A stretch of 64,000 bases of DNA from NCBI GenBank assembly GCA_030066685.1, contig JASJBF010000026.1:62001-126000 (forward strand), read 5' to 3'. Both the position numbers and the translations under genes were made by a program. Under the pieces are notes generated by a model. The model did no database searches. It had not been told where the DNA came from and saw only the letters and a program-made list of their open reading frames with translations. Below are positions 35,131 to 43,909 of this stretch, piece after piece; within the stretch, counting starts at the first letter, position 1, and each line of letters starts with the position of its first letter. The DNA comes from Kiloniellales bacterium (lineage in GTDB: Bacteria; Pseudomonadota; Alphaproteobacteria; Kiloniellales; JAKSBE01).

Positions 35131-36464
35131 GCGTCACGCCCCTCGATTCCGCCCTTTACGGCGCGCTGCTCTCCGACGCGGAGGTCGCCGCCCGGCTCGA
35201 CGATGCGGCCCAGCTGCGCTCGATGCTGGAATTCGAGGCGGCCCTGGCCCGGGTCCAAGGCCGGCTCGGCGTGATCCCGGCGGACGCGGCCGCGCGGATC
35301 TCCAAGGTTGCTGAGTCCTTCGCACCCCATCCCGCCGACCTCGCCGAAGCGACCGCACGGGACGGCATTCCGGTCCCGGCCCTGGTCGCCGCCCTCCGCG
35401 CGGCGGTCGGCGCCCCTGCGGCGCAGCACCTGCACTGGGGCGCGACCAGCCAGGACGTCATCGACACCGCCCTGGTTCTCCGGTTGAAGCCGGTGCTGGA
35501 GATCCTCGACCAACGCCTCGCCAACCTGACGCAGACTCTAGCCGCCCTGGCCGAGCGGCATCGCCGCACCCTGATGGTCGCTCGGACCCGCGGCCAGCAG
35601 GCGGTGCCGACGAGCTTCGGCCTCAAGGCCGCGGTCTGGCTGGCGCCCCTGCTGCGCGCCCGGCAGCGCCTGGATCAGCTCCGCCCGCGCCTGCTGCTGC
35701 TCAGCTTCGGCGGCGCGGCTGGCACCCTGGCGGCGCTGGGCGACCGCGGCCCGGCCGTCGCCGAGGCCCTGGCCCGGGAGCTCGGCCTCGGCCTGCCGCC
35801 GCTGCCCTGGCACGTCCAGCGCGACGGCCTCGCCGAGCTCGCCGGCTGGCTGTCCCTGGTCACCGGCAGCCTGGGCAAGCTCGGCCAGGACGTCCTGCTG
35901 CTGGCCCAGGGCGAGGTCAGCGAGCTCCGCGAGGGCGGTGGCCCCGGCCGCGGCGGCTCCAGCACTATGCCGAACAAGGCCAACCCGGTCGCCAGCGAGG
36001 TTCTGGTCACCGCCGCCCGCCTCAACGCGACCCTGGTCTCGGCGCTGCACCAGGCCTTGCCCCAAGAGCAGGAGCGTGGCGGCCCCGGCTGGCAGCTCGA
36101 ATGGCTGACCCTGCCGCAGATGCTGGTCACGGCCGGCTGCGCCCTGCGTCACGCCGCCGACCTGATCGAAAACCTCGAGGTCGACCCCGCGCGCATGCGC
36201 CGCAACCTCGAGGCCTCCAACGGCCTGGTGCTGGCCGAGGCCGCGACCTTCGCCCTGGCCGAACACCTGCCGCGCCCGAAGGCGCAAGAGCTGGTCAAGG
36301 CCGCCTGCGCCGAAGCCAAGGCCGGCGGCCGCCACCTCGTCGACCTCCTCGCCGAGAGCAGCGATGCCCCGGTCGACTGGGCGAAGCTGCGCGACCCGGC
36401 CAACTACCTCGGTGCTGCCGAGACCTTGATTGACTGCGTGCTGGCGGAGGTCGGGAAGGATTAA
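35127..36464 (+). CDS. pcaB: 3-carboxy-cis,cis-muconate cycloisomerase
   Basis: A 445-residue member of the fumarase/aspartase superfamily. The signature is GGSSTMPNKANPVASEV (about 285-301), and LHWGATSQDVIDTALVLRLK is the second conserved block. It cyclises beta-carboxymuconate to gamma-carboxymuconolactone. The ATG overlaps the BKACE stop (ATGA), showing that the keto-acid cleavage enzyme is cotranslated with the pathway. The stop codon abuts the terminal repeat of the palindromic element at 36464. Confidence 0.93.
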   Translation: MSVTPLDSALYGALLSDAEVAARLDDAAQLRSMLEFEAALARVQGRLGVIPADAAARISKVAESFAPHPADLAEATARDGIPVPALVAALRAAVGAPAAQHLHWGATSQDVIDTALVLRLKPVLEILDQRLANLTQTLAALAERHRRTLMVARTRGQQAVPTSFGLKAAVWLAPLLRARQRLDQLRPRLLLLSFGGAAGTLAALGDRGPAVAEALARELGLGLPPLPWHVQRDGLAELAGWLSLVTGSLGKLGQDVLLLAQGEVSELREGGGPGRGGSSTMPNKANPVASEVLVTAARLNATLVSALHQALPQEQERGGPGWQLEWLTLPQMLVTAGCALRHAADLIENLEVDPARMRRNLEASNGLVLAEAATFALAEHLPRPKAQELVKAACAEAKAGGRHLVDLLAESSDAPVDWAKLRDPANYLGAAETLIDCVLAEVGKD

Positions 36465-36726
36465 TACCAAGGAGCGCTGATAACGACCCATTTGATGGCG
36501 CACGGCGGCCCGCCGGGCAGGCGCGGCCCGCAGCGCGATGCCATCGCATCGGGCAAGGGCCGCAACGCACCCGGCGGGCCGCCGCGCGCCGCCGAAGGCC
36601 GGGTTTGCTTGACCGCCCGCTGCGTTGCGCTCCGCTTACGGTACCCCGCACCGCTGCGCGAAGCGCGCCTGACGGGCGATCAAGCAAACCCGGTCAAATG
36701 AGTCGTTATCAACGCTCCTTGGTATA
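36464..36726. repeat. Nested palindromic element with terminal inverted repeats (MITE-like)
   Basis: The ends are about 33-base inverted repeats: ATACCAAGGAGCGCTGATAA from 36464 and TTATCAACGCTCCTTGGTAT ending at 36725, with few mismatches. Inside are two further inverted repeats. One pairs GGCGGCCCGCCGGG with CCCGGCGGGCCGCC (about 36504-36582). The other pairs CCGGGTTTGCTTGACCGCCC (from 36599) with GGGCGATCAAGCAAACCCGG (ending 36693), with one mismatch. There is no open frame of note. The structure resembles a non-autonomous mobile element or a large structured intergenic repeat. Confidence 0.7.
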
Positions 36727-36743
36727 AGGGTTGGGCATTGGGC

Positions 36744-36776
36744 CAAAAAGAAAGGCCGGCGCGAGGCCGGCCTTTC
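36744..36776 (-). terminator. Rho-independent terminator of the fasciclin gene
   Basis: Read on the minus strand, an 11-base stem (GAAAGGCCGGC pairing with GCCGGCCTTTC) with a five-base loop is followed by CTTTTTGG. It lies about 20 bases beyond the stop of the 36798-37286 gene. Confidence 0.85.
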
Positions 36777-36797
36777 GTACTTGCAGTCGGTCTGGCG

Positions 36798-37286
<489 letters not shown>

Positions 37287-37497
37287 GTCATTATCACCAA
37301 TGTTGTGTGGAACGGATACGCCCTTGTTCGCAGCGCCCCGCCCGACGGATCACTTCGGCTGCGACACTTGATGAACGATGGCGGCGCGTAGCCGTTGAAG
37401 AGGATCGAGGGCCGCAAATGTGGCGGCGGTCCTTCGACCTGTGATCTGTCCTCGAAGGCGCCGCGTAATGCTTGGCTGTTGATCGGGGAGATAGATC

Positions 37498-38028
37498 ATG
37501 AAGAAGCGGAAGTCGATGTTCGGTGCTCTGATAATCTGCGCCGCGGCCGTCCAGTTCACTCCGGCCGAAGCTGGAGCGCAGCTCGACGGTCTCGGCATCA
37601 AGAACGTGCGGATCTTCGACACCGCCGTCTCGGCCGCAGGCCTTCGCCCGGTCGTGGACGCCGACCGCAGCTTCACCCTGTTCCTGCCCGCGGATGAGGC
37701 GCTCGAGGCCGAGGGCGCCGCCGTCCTGCTGAGCGGCGTCTACCTGACGCCGAGCAACCGAGAGCGGCTCTTCGACCTCGTGGCCTATCACCTCGTTCCC
37801 GGCGAGAAAATCGACCTGGCATCGGCCCCGCGCGACGTCACCACTCTGAGCGGCGAGGCCCTGTCGATTGCACGCGACGGCGGGCGAATCCTGCTCAACG
37901 GACATGTCGGCGTGACCCGCTCCATCGACTTCGGCAAAGGCGTCGTTCACATCGTCTCGGGCCTACTCTGGGCCGAGCTGAACCCGCGAGACGGGCATGG
38001 CGACGTCGCCCAGGGCGTCACCTGGTAA
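37498..38028 (+). CDS. Divergent FAS1-like exported protein
   Basis: A 176-residue protein with a signal peptide (MKKRKSMFGALIICAAAVQF, cleavage near AEAGA). The FAS1 pattern is weaker than in its neighbour but recognisable: RSFTLFLPADEALEAEG, LFDLVAYHLVPGEKIDLASA and KGVVHIVSGLLWAE. GGGGAGATAGATC precedes the ATG. It probably arose as an ancient paralogue of the 36798 gene, from which it is now transcribed divergently. Confidence 0.85.
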   Translation: MKKRKSMFGALIICAAAVQFTPAEAGAQLDGLGIKNVRIFDTAVSAAGLRPVVDADRSFTLFLPADEALEAEGAAVLLSGVYLTPSNRERLFDLVAYHLVPGEKIDLASAPRDVTTLSGEALSIARDGGRILLNGHVGVTRSIDFGKGVVHIVSGLLWAELNPRDGHGDVAQGVTW

Positions 38029-38072
38029 ACCGGGCCACATCGACAGTCTTGGATTTGCGGCTGCGAGCTGGC

Positions 38073-38723
38073 TCAGAGGGGGCAGCTCAGCAAAACCGGC
38101 GTTCGCCCGATGTGCTCGTCGCTCTGAACCTGCTTGACCAGGAAGTCCGCGACGTTGGCCCGTGAGATCAAGCCGTAGCGCCAGCGCTTCGGATCGAGCT
38201 CCACGCGGTAGCGTCCGGTCCGCGGGCCGTCGACCAGGATGACGGGTCGGGCAATCACCCAGTCCAGGTCGCTTTCTCGAATCAGAGCCTCTTGGGCGTC
38301 CTTGTCGTCGTAGGCCCGTCCAAGGAGCAGCCGGTGGGCGGCGCCGCGCAGGCAGCCGAGGCGCCGCCGGCTGTCGCCGGCACCGAAACCGGTGACCGAG
38401 ATCAGACGGCGCACTCCGGCGGCCTTCATCGCCTGGACCAGCAGCAGCGTCGATTCGGAGAACAAGCTGACCGGTTTTAGCAGCCGCTCGGCGCTGGCGG
38501 CCACGCCGATCGCCTGGATCACCGCGTCGACCCCATCGACTGCGAGCGACAGGCGCTCCGGGTCGAGCACGTCGCCGGGCAGCTTCTCGAGCCGCTCGTG
38601 GGTGATGGGGATGCGGTCGGCGCTGCGTGCCAGGGCGCGCACGTGATGGCCCTCGGCCAGCCCGCAGCGGACGGCTTCGAGCCCGATGCCCCGCGACGCA
38701 CCGATGACGAGGATCTTGGCCAA
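38073..38723 (-). CDS. NAD(P)-binding epimerase/reductase-like protein
   Basis: A 216-residue Rossmann protein of the atypical SDR (NAD(P)H-binding) group. The nucleotide motif is ILVIGASRGIGLEAVRCGLA (4-23), with DAVIQAIGVAA and RRLISVTGFGAGDSRRRLG further on. The apparent start is TTG at 38723, four bases after the stop of a small upstream gene, so translational coupling is likely. No catalytic YxxxK is evident, which fits the NmrA-like/YwnB-like subgroup; the reaction is unknown. Confidence 0.82.
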   Translation of the reverse strand: MAKILVIGASRGIGLEAVRCGLAEGHHVRALARSADRIPITHERLEKLPGDVLDPERLSLAVDGVDAVIQAIGVAASAERLLKPVSLFSESTLLLVQAMKAAGVRRLISVTGFGAGDSRRRLGCLRGAAHRLLLGRAYDDKDAQEALIRESDLDWVIARPVILVDGPRTGRYRVELDPKRWRYGLISRANVADFLVKQVQSDEHIGRTPVLLSCPL

Positions 38724-38725
38724 GG

Positions 38726-38902
38726 CTAGGGCGCGCCCCAGATGTCGTCATAGAGCACGGTGGCGTCCCGCGGGTCGCGCATCGCGTCGCGGTGGCTGGC
38801 GGCGTAGTCCGGCGCCGGCCGAAAGGCCTCGGCGGCCGTCCGAAGGCCGGAGAAGGGATTTCGGCGCGGATCTTTTGCCAGCTCGTAGAGGCGGCGCAGC
38901 AT
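38726..38902 (-). CDS. Small conserved-looking protein upstream of the NAD(P)-binding gene
   Basis: A 58-residue basic protein (MLRRLYELAKDPRRNPFSGL followed by RTAAEAFRPAPDYAAS) starting at 38902 behind an AAGGAG ribosome-binding site with ideal spacing. It has no signal peptide or membrane segment. Its stop lies four bases before the start of the NAD(P)-binding gene. The longer frame to 39019 lacks a ribosome-binding site. The function is not recognised. Confidence 0.6.
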   Translation of the reverse strand: MLRRLYELAKDPRRNPFSGLRTAAEAFRPAPDYAASHRDAMRDPRDATVLYDDIWGAP

Positions 38903-39154
38903 GACCGGATCTCCTTGAAGGAAGCCTATGCTGTTACGCCCCTGTCCGGGTCGCGGATCATGGCCGGGCCCTTCGCCGCCGTCGATCTCGGTCCCGGCGT
39001 CGCTCGCGCCCGGAGTCATCGGCAGGGCGTCAGCTTGCGTAGAAGCTCTCGATATAGGCAGTCCCGACGTGCCCGGGAGCCGGCGTCTTTTCCCGGGCCG
39101 CGCCGGGTGGGATCCGAGGTTTATCGGAGCCCTGACGGAGGAGCCTGTACGGAA

Positions 39155-39613
39155 ATGTCGCTCGTCGTCTTCATCCTGGCCGTGATCCTGGTCGCCAGCT
39201 CCGGTGCCGTTTTCAAGCCGGGTGCCTGGTATCGGACGCTGACGAAGCCCTCCTGGACGCCGCCGGACTGGGTTTTTCCGACCGGATGGACCCTGCTCTA
39301 CGTGCTCATCGCGATCTCCGGCTGGCGGGTCTGGGAACGGCTGCCCCTCGAGGCGGCACTCGTCCCCATGGCGATTTACGCCCTGCAGCTCCTGCTGAAC
39401 GCGGGCTGGTCGGCGATCTTCTTCGGCCTCAAGCGGCCGGACTGGGCCTTCGCCGAGCTGGCCTGCCTCTGGCTGGCGATCGTCGCCAACATACTGGTGT
39501 TCCAGCCGATCGATACGCTCGCCGCCGCGCTGCTGCTCCCCTACCTGGCCTGGGTCACCTTCGCCGGGGCGCTCAACCTCGCGGTCTGGCGCCTGAACAC
39601 GGGCAGCCCGTGA
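39155..39613 (+). CDS. TspO/MBR-family membrane protein
   Basis: A 152-residue five-helix inner- or outer-membrane protein. The TspO signature is PGAWYRTLTKPSWTPPDWVF (about 22-41), followed by GWTLLYVLIAISGW, LLLNAGWSAIFFGLKRPDWA and LPYLAWVTFAGALNLAVWRL. TspO proteins bind porphyrins and act in stress and redox or tetrapyrrole regulation in alphaproteobacteria such as Rhodobacter. The ATG at 39155 begins at the first helix, with GGAGGAG about 15 bases before it. The stop overlaps a small membrane-protein gene. Confidence 0.9.
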   Translation: MSLVVFILAVILVASSGAVFKPGAWYRTLTKPSWTPPDWVFPTGWTLLYVLIAISGWRVWERLPLEAALVPMAIYALQLLLNAGWSAIFFGLKRPDWAFAELACLWLAIVANILVFQPIDTLAAALLLPYLAWVTFAGALNLAVWRLNTGSP

Positions 39614-39864
39614 CCGGCCGCCCGCGCAGGATGGGCATCCGGTCTCGCGCCTGGGTCTGGGGCTGGAGCCTCGCCGCTCTCGGCGGGCTCGCGATGCTCT
39701 TGCTCAGCCTCGCTTTCGATCCCACCACTGCGAGCGCGGCGGCCGCTTGGGCCATGACCGGCGCTTTCGCGGCGGCCCAGACCGGGCTCGCCCTGGTTGC
39801 GATCTCGGTATTTTGGCGGCTCTACCAACGTGCGGCGCGGATCGGCACCCGCCGCGACCGCTGA
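39610..39864 (+). CDS. Small two-helix membrane protein
   Basis: An 84-residue protein starting at GTG 39610, which overlaps the tspO stop (GTGA), or at ATG 39631. It contains two predicted membrane helices (SLAALGGLAMLLLSLAF and AMTGAFAAAQTGLALVAISV) and ends in a basic tail. Tight coupling to tspO and the clear hydrophobic pattern support a real gene; no family is recognised. Confidence 0.5.
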   Translation: MTGRPRRMGIRSRAWVWGWSLAALGGLAMLLLSLAFDPTTASAAAAWAMTGAFAAAQTGLALVAISVFWRLYQRAARIGTRRDR

Positions 39865-39877
39865 TGCCGATCGGCGC

Positions 39878-40261
39878 TCACCCGTCCCCGTCGATCTCGG
39901 CCAGCACCCGCTTGGCAATGCGAAAGCATTCGACGCCCGCCGGGATGCCGCAGTAGATCGAGATCTGGTGCAGCACGGCACGCAGCTCCTGGCGGGTCAC
40001 GCCGTTGGTGATCGCGCCGCGGAAGTGCAGCTCCCACTCGTGCATGCGGTTGAGCGCGGCGATCATGGTCAGGTTGAGCATCGAGCGGGTCTTGGGGTCC
40101 AGGGTGTCGTCGCCCCAGCCGAAGCCCCAGCAGAACTCGGTCATCATCTCCTGGAAGGGCCGGCTGAAGTCGTCGGCCCCGGCCAGGGTCTTCTCGACGT
40201 AGTCCGCCCCCAGCACCGCCTTGCGCTTCTCCACCCCGCGTTCGAAACGCTCCTTGTCCAT
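39878..40261 (-). CDS. Carboxymuconolactone decarboxylase family protein
   Basis: A 127-residue CMD-family protein, a distant paralogue of PcaC at 32219. It shows KRKAVLGADYVEKTLAGADD, TRSMLNLTMIAALNRMHEWE and RQELRAVLHQISIYCGIPAG. An AAGGGAGC ribosome-binding site precedes the ATG. It lies downstream of the liv-type ABC transporter genes on the same strand, across a family A repeat, so it may belong to the pathway that the transporter feeds rather than to the protocatechuate operon. It could be a lactone decarboxylase or an AhpD-like oxidoreductase; the lone Cys in IYCGIP argues against the CxxC AhpD type. Confidence 0.85.
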   Translation of the reverse strand: MDKERFERGVEKRKAVLGADYVEKTLAGADDFSRPFQEMMTEFCWGFGWGDDTLDPKTRSMLNLTMIAALNRMHEWELHFRGAITNGVTRQELRAVLHQISIYCGIPAGVECFRIAKRVLAEIDGDG

Positions 40262-40306
40262 AGCTGCTCCCTTTCTGTCGATCGCTTCAGTCTAGGTTCT
40301 CTCCAT

Positions 40307-40406
40307 CTGTCATGCCCGGAGCGCGTACGCGCGGCGCTTCGCGCGATCCGGGCATCCATCTCGCAAGCGGCATGATGGATAGCCGGGTCCAGCCCGGCTA
40401 TGACAG
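40307..40406. repeat. Intergenic palindromic repeat family A, copy 3
   Basis: CTGTCATGCCCGGA and GGCTATGACAG form the outer arms. The first inner hairpin is enlarged by GCGCGTACGCGCGGCGCTTC compared with copies 1 and 2. The ATCCAT/ATGGAT centre is retained. It lies between livF and the CMD-family gene. Confidence 0.75.
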
Positions 40407-40434
40407 GCGATGCGAATCCCGCAAAGACGAGAAT

Positions 40435-41148
40435 TCACCCCGCGGCCTCCTGCCCGACGCCGACGTAGCGGTAGAGCGGCGCCGGGTCGGCGTGAAGGGC
40501 CGCCGGCGTCGCGGTTTCCAGGACCGTGCCGTTCTCGACGAAGGCGATCCGGTCGGCGACCGCCAGGGCCGCCTCGACTTTCTGCTCGACGAGAAGCACC
40601 GCGACGCCCCGGGTCTTGAGGACCCGCACCGTCTCCAGGATGGTCGCGACCATGCTCGGCTGCAGGCCCTCTGTCGGCTCGTCCATCAGCAGGACCTTCG
40701 GCTCCAGGCAGAGCGCCCGGGCCGTCGCCAGCATCTGCTGCTCGCCGCCGCTCAGGCTGCCGGCGCGCTGGGTCAGGCGCTCGCGGAGGATCGGGAAGAG
40801 GTCGAGGATGCGCTTCAGGGTCTCGCGGTCCTTGTCCTTGACCATCAGGCCGAGGCGCAGGTTCTCCTCGACGCTCAGCTCGCCGAAGAGCCGGCGCCCC
40901 TGGGGCACGTAGGCCAGGCCCAGGGCCGGGATCCGGTGCGCGGGCAGGGCGGTCAGCTCGGTGTCGTCGAGCCGCACGCTGCCGCCGCTGGCCCGGACCA
41001 GGCCCAAGATGGTCTTCAGCGCCGTGGTCTTGCCGGCGCCGTTGCGCCCGAGCAGGCCGAGCACTTCGCCGGGCGCAAGCGCCAGGGAGAAGTCGCGCAG
41101 GACCTGGACGCTGCCGTAGTGGCTGGAGAGGGCGTCGACGGTCAGCAT
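40435..41148 (-). CDS. livF: Branched-chain amino acid-type ABC transporter ATPase (LivF)
   Basis: A 237-residue ABC ATPase. Walker A is GRNGAGKTT (about 34-42), the signature is LSGGEQQ, Walker B is VLLMDEPTEGL, and the switch His is replaced by Gln in LLVEQK, as in most LivF proteins. The start overlaps the livG stop (TGATG). It energises the LivHM permease with LivG. The substrate of this copy is not necessarily an amino acid; many such systems import aromatic or heterocyclic acids. Confidence 0.92.
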   Translation of the reverse strand: MLTVDALSSHYGSVQVLRDFSLALAPGEVLGLLGRNGAGKTTALKTILGLVRASGGSVRLDDTELTALPAHRIPALGLAYVPQGRRLFGELSVEENLRLGLMVKDKDRETLKRILDLFPILRERLTQRAGSLSGGEQQMLATARALCLEPKVLLMDEPTEGLQPSMVATILETVRVLKTRGVAVLLVEQKVEAALAVADRIAFVENGTVLETATPAALHADPAPLYRYVGVGQEAAG

Positions 41149-41882
41149 CACGTCCCCAGATAGGCGCGCTGCACGTCGGCGTCGGCCCGGATCTCGGCCG
41201 GCGTGCCCTCGGCCAGGATGGCGCCGCGCTCGACCACGGTGATCCGCTCGGCCAGCTCCATGACCACCGGCATGTTGTGCTCGATCAGCAGGACGGTCAC
41301 TTCCTTGGCGATCTCCCGGGTCAGCGCGCAGAAGCGGGCGATCTCGGCGTTGGACAGGCCCTGGGTGGGTTCGTCCATGATCAGCAGCTCCGGCGAGAGC
41401 GCCAGGCCGAGCGCGACCTCGAGCAGGCGCTGGTGACCGTAGGGCAGCTCGGCCGCTCTGCGGTCGATGTCCTCGGCCAGGCCGACCCGCGCCAGGGCGG
41501 CTTCGACCTCGGCCCGCAGCGCGGCCGAATCCTCGCGCAGGCGGCCGGCGAGGCCGGTCATGCGCCGGCGCTGGATCGCCAGGGCCAGGTTGTCGTGGCA
41601 GCTCAGGTTCTGGAACACGCTGGTGATCTGGAAGGTGTAGACGATGCCGGCCCGGGCCCGCTGCCAGGCCGAGAGCCCGGTGATGTCCCGCTCCTTGAAG
41701 AAGATCCGCCCGGCGCTGGGCGCCAACCGGCCGCTGATCACGCTGACCAGGGTGGTCTTGCCCGCGCCGTTCGGCCCGATCACCGCGCGGATCTCGCCCG
41801 CCGGCAGCTCCAGGTCGATGCCGCGCACCGCCTCCAGGCCGCCGAAGCGCTTGCTCAGGGCTTCCGTCCGCAGCAGGCTCAT
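41148..41882 (-). CDS. livG: Branched-chain amino acid-type ABC transporter ATPase (LivG)
   Basis: A 244-residue ATPase. Walker A is GPNGAGKTT, Walker B is LLIMDEPTQGLS, and the His switch is LLIEHNMPVV, as usual for LivG. The signature region reads LPYGHQRLLEVALGLA, a degenerate LSxGxQ typical of this subunit. ATG 41882 overlaps the livM stop (ATGA); the longer frame to 41906 overlaps livM further and is less likely. Confidence 0.92.
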   Translation of the reverse strand: MSLLRTEALSKRFGGLEAVRGIDLELPAGEIRAVIGPNGAGKTTLVSVISGRLAPSAGRIFFKERDITGLSAWQRARAGIVYTFQITSVFQNLSCHDNLALAIQRRRMTGLAGRLREDSAALRAEVEAALARVGLAEDIDRRAAELPYGHQRLLEVALGLALSPELLIMDEPTQGLSNAEIARFCALTREIAKEVTVLLIEHNMPVVMELAERITVVERGAILAEGTPAEIRADADVQRAYLGT

Positions 41883-42844
41883 GACCGCCCCCAGCGCGAG
41901 CCCCAACGATCCAGGACCGTCCCAACCACGCCCTTGGGAAAGGCCAGGACCAGCACCACCAGCACCACGCCGACCACGATCAGGTAGCTCGAGGTGACGT
42001 CGCTGGCGAAGTCCACCAGGTAGGACATCAGCCCGGTGCCGACCAGCGGCCCCAGGGTCGTGCCCAGGCCGCCGAGCAGGACCCAGAGCAAGGCATAGAT
42101 CGAGTACTGCGTCGAGGCGAAGGTCGCGCCGACGTAGGCGAAGAGCAGGGCGTAGGCGGCGCCCGCCAGGCCCGAGATCGTGCCGGACACGGTCAGGGCC
42201 AGCAGCTTGTAGCCGAAGGTGTTGTAGCCGAGCATCCGGGTCCGCTGCTCGTTCTCGCGCACCGCGACCAGGACCCGGCCGATCGGCGAATGCAGCAGCG
42301 CTATGCTGGCCAGGTAGCAGAGCGCGAAGAGCGCCAGCGCCGCGTTGTAGCGCACCGTCGGGTCGGCCAGGCGCAGCTCGGCCCCGCCCACCTCGATCCG
42401 GCGCAGCGCCTCGGCGATCACGAAGCCCTCGTCGCCCTTGGTGACCTCGTTGAAGTAGAGCGTCGTCAGGAACACCGCCTGGGCGAACATCAGGGTCACG
42501 ATCAGGAAGGCGACCCCGCTGGTCCTCAGCGCGATCAGCCCGACGGCCAGCGCCAGGACCAGGCCGGCGAGCGCGCCGAGGAGCAGCGCAAGGGGCATGG
42601 AGACGCCGAGCAGTTGCGCGCCCAGCCCGGCGGCGTAGATCCCGGCGGCGAAGAACATGGCATGGCCCAGGCTCAGCAGCCCCGTATAGCCGAAGGCGAT
42701 GTTGTAGCCGATGGCGAAGCTGGCCAGGACCATGATCCGGGCGAAGTTGGTGTGGTGATAGTCCGGCAGCAGCGCCTGCAGCCCGAAGAGCCCGGCGAGC
42801 ACCGCCAGGGCCAGGAGCCAGCGCCTGGACGCGGCGCCGGTCAT
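41879..42844 (-). CDS. livM: Branched-chain amino acid-type ABC transporter permease (LivM)
   Basis: A 321-residue inner-membrane permease with about ten hydrophobic segments. Diagnostic blocks are AIGYNIAFGYTGLLSLGHAM, followed by FFAAGIYAAG, RTSGVAFLIVTLMFAQ and GRVLVAVRENEQRTRMLGYN. It overlaps livH upstream and livG downstream by four bases each. Confidence 0.92.
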   Translation of the reverse strand: MTGAASRRWLLALAVLAGLFGLQALLPDYHHTNFARIMVLASFAIGYNIAFGYTGLLSLGHAMFFAAGIYAAGLGAQLLGVSMPLALLLGALAGLVLALAVGLIALRTSGVAFLIVTLMFAQAVFLTTLYFNEVTKGDEGFVIAEALRRIEVGGAELRLADPTVRYNAALALFALCYLASIALLHSPIGRVLVAVRENEQRTRMLGYNTFGYKLLALTVSGTISGLAGAAYALLFAYVGATFASTQYSIYALLWVLLGGLGTTLGPLVGTGLMSYLVDFASDVTSSYLIVVGVVLVVLVLAFPKGVVGTVLDRWGSRWGRS

Positions 42845-43719
42845 GTCGGCTTGGCGCCGAAGAGACCGCCCGGCCGCACCACCAGGACCAGGGCGACCAG
42901 CAGGGTGGCCAGGATCTTGGCCAGGGTCGGCGAGAAGAAGACCGAGATCACGCCGTCGCTGATGCCGATCACGAAGGCGGCGATCAGGGTGCCGCGCAGG
43001 CTGCCCAGGCCGCCGATGATCACCACGATGAAGGACAGCAGCAGGGGATCGTGGCCCATCAGGTAATGGGCCTGCTGGATCGGCACCACCAGGACGCCGG
43101 CGAGCGCGGCCAGGCCGCCGCCCAGGGCGAAGACCGCGGCGTAGACCCGGCGCACCGGCACGCCGAAGGCCTGGGCGGTCTCTTGGTCATACTGGGTCGC
43201 CCGCATGTGCAGGCCGAGCCGGGTCTTCTTCAAGAGGATCCAGGTCGCGAGCAGCAGGCAGGCCGAGAGCCCGGCGACGATCAGCTTGTAGCCGGAATAG
43301 CCGAACCAGGGGAACTGGACCCGGAAGTAGAAGGGCGCCTCGACCGCGCGGGCGTCGGGGCCGTAGAGGATCAGGACGCTCTGCTGGATGATGTAGAGCA
43401 GGCCGATGGTCGCGACGATGGTGGCTTCCGGGTTGTAGTCGACCCGCTTCAGGATCAGCCAGTCGGCGGCGATGGCGATGCCGCCGACCAGCAGCGGCCC
43501 GATCACCAGCGCCAGCAGGAAGCCGGTCAAGGGATCGCCGGCCATCTGCGCGACCCACCAGGCGATCACCGCGCCGAGCATGAAGAGCTCGCCGTGCGCC
43601 ACGTTGACAACCCGCATGACCCCGAAGACGAGCGACAGCCCGAGCGCGGTCAGCGCCAGCACGAAGGCCGAGACCGTGCCCTCCAGGACCGCGAGAAAGA
43701 AGTAGGCGCCGAAGCTCAT
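42841..43719 (-). CDS. livH: Branched-chain amino acid-type ABC transporter permease (LivH)
   Basis: A 292-residue permease. It contains GLSLVFGVMRVVNVAHGELF, MRATQYDQETAQAFGVPVRR and DPLLLSFIVVIIGGLGSLRG, the conserved LivH elements. The start at 43719 has only a weak ribosome-binding site, and a 190-base gap filled by a family B repeat separates it from the upstream binding-protein gene, so the operon may be read through that repeat. Confidence 0.92.
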   Translation of the reverse strand: MSFGAYFFLAVLEGTVSAFVLALTALGLSLVFGVMRVVNVAHGELFMLGAVIAWWVAQMAGDPLTGFLLALVIGPLLVGGIAIAADWLILKRVDYNPEATIVATIGLLYIIQQSVLILYGPDARAVEAPFYFRVQFPWFGYSGYKLIVAGLSACLLLATWILLKKTRLGLHMRATQYDQETAQAFGVPVRRVYAAVFALGGGLAALAGVLVVPIQQAHYLMGHDPLLLSFIVVIIGGLGSLRGTLIAAFVIGISDGVISVFFSPTLAKILATLLVALVLVVRPGGLFGAKPT

Positions 43720-43764
43720 GGGCTGTGAATGGATCCCTGAGCCTCAGGTGCTGGGGCGAAGTGC

Positions 43765-43877
43765 TCCCCTCACCCAGCTCCGGCTAAGGCTCGACCTTCG
43801 GCCTCGCCAAGCCTCCACAACCCTCTCCCCTTGGGAGAGGGAGGGGCCCGCCGCGCAGCGGCGGGAGGGTGAGGGGT
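43765..43877. repeat. Intergenic repeat family B, copy 3
   Basis: This copy has CCCCTCACCCAGCTCCGGCT and GGGAGGGTGAGGGG ends with an internal CTCTCCCCTTGGGAGAG hairpin, matching copies at 14186 and 26887. It lies between the binding-protein gene and livH. Confidence 0.8.
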
Positions 43878-43909
43878 CCGGCGCAGCCGCCATTCGCTCG
43901 GTCACTCCG

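Noticed and set aside
34182-36464. A 760-residue form of PcaB
   Set aside because: The upstream 315 residues are a shadow of the BKACE gene; PcaB starts at 35127 with an ATGA overlap.
36464-36726. CRISPR or tRNA-like structure
   Set aside because: The palindromes are single and nested with no regularly spaced direct repeats, and no cloverleaf or CCA end could be drawn.
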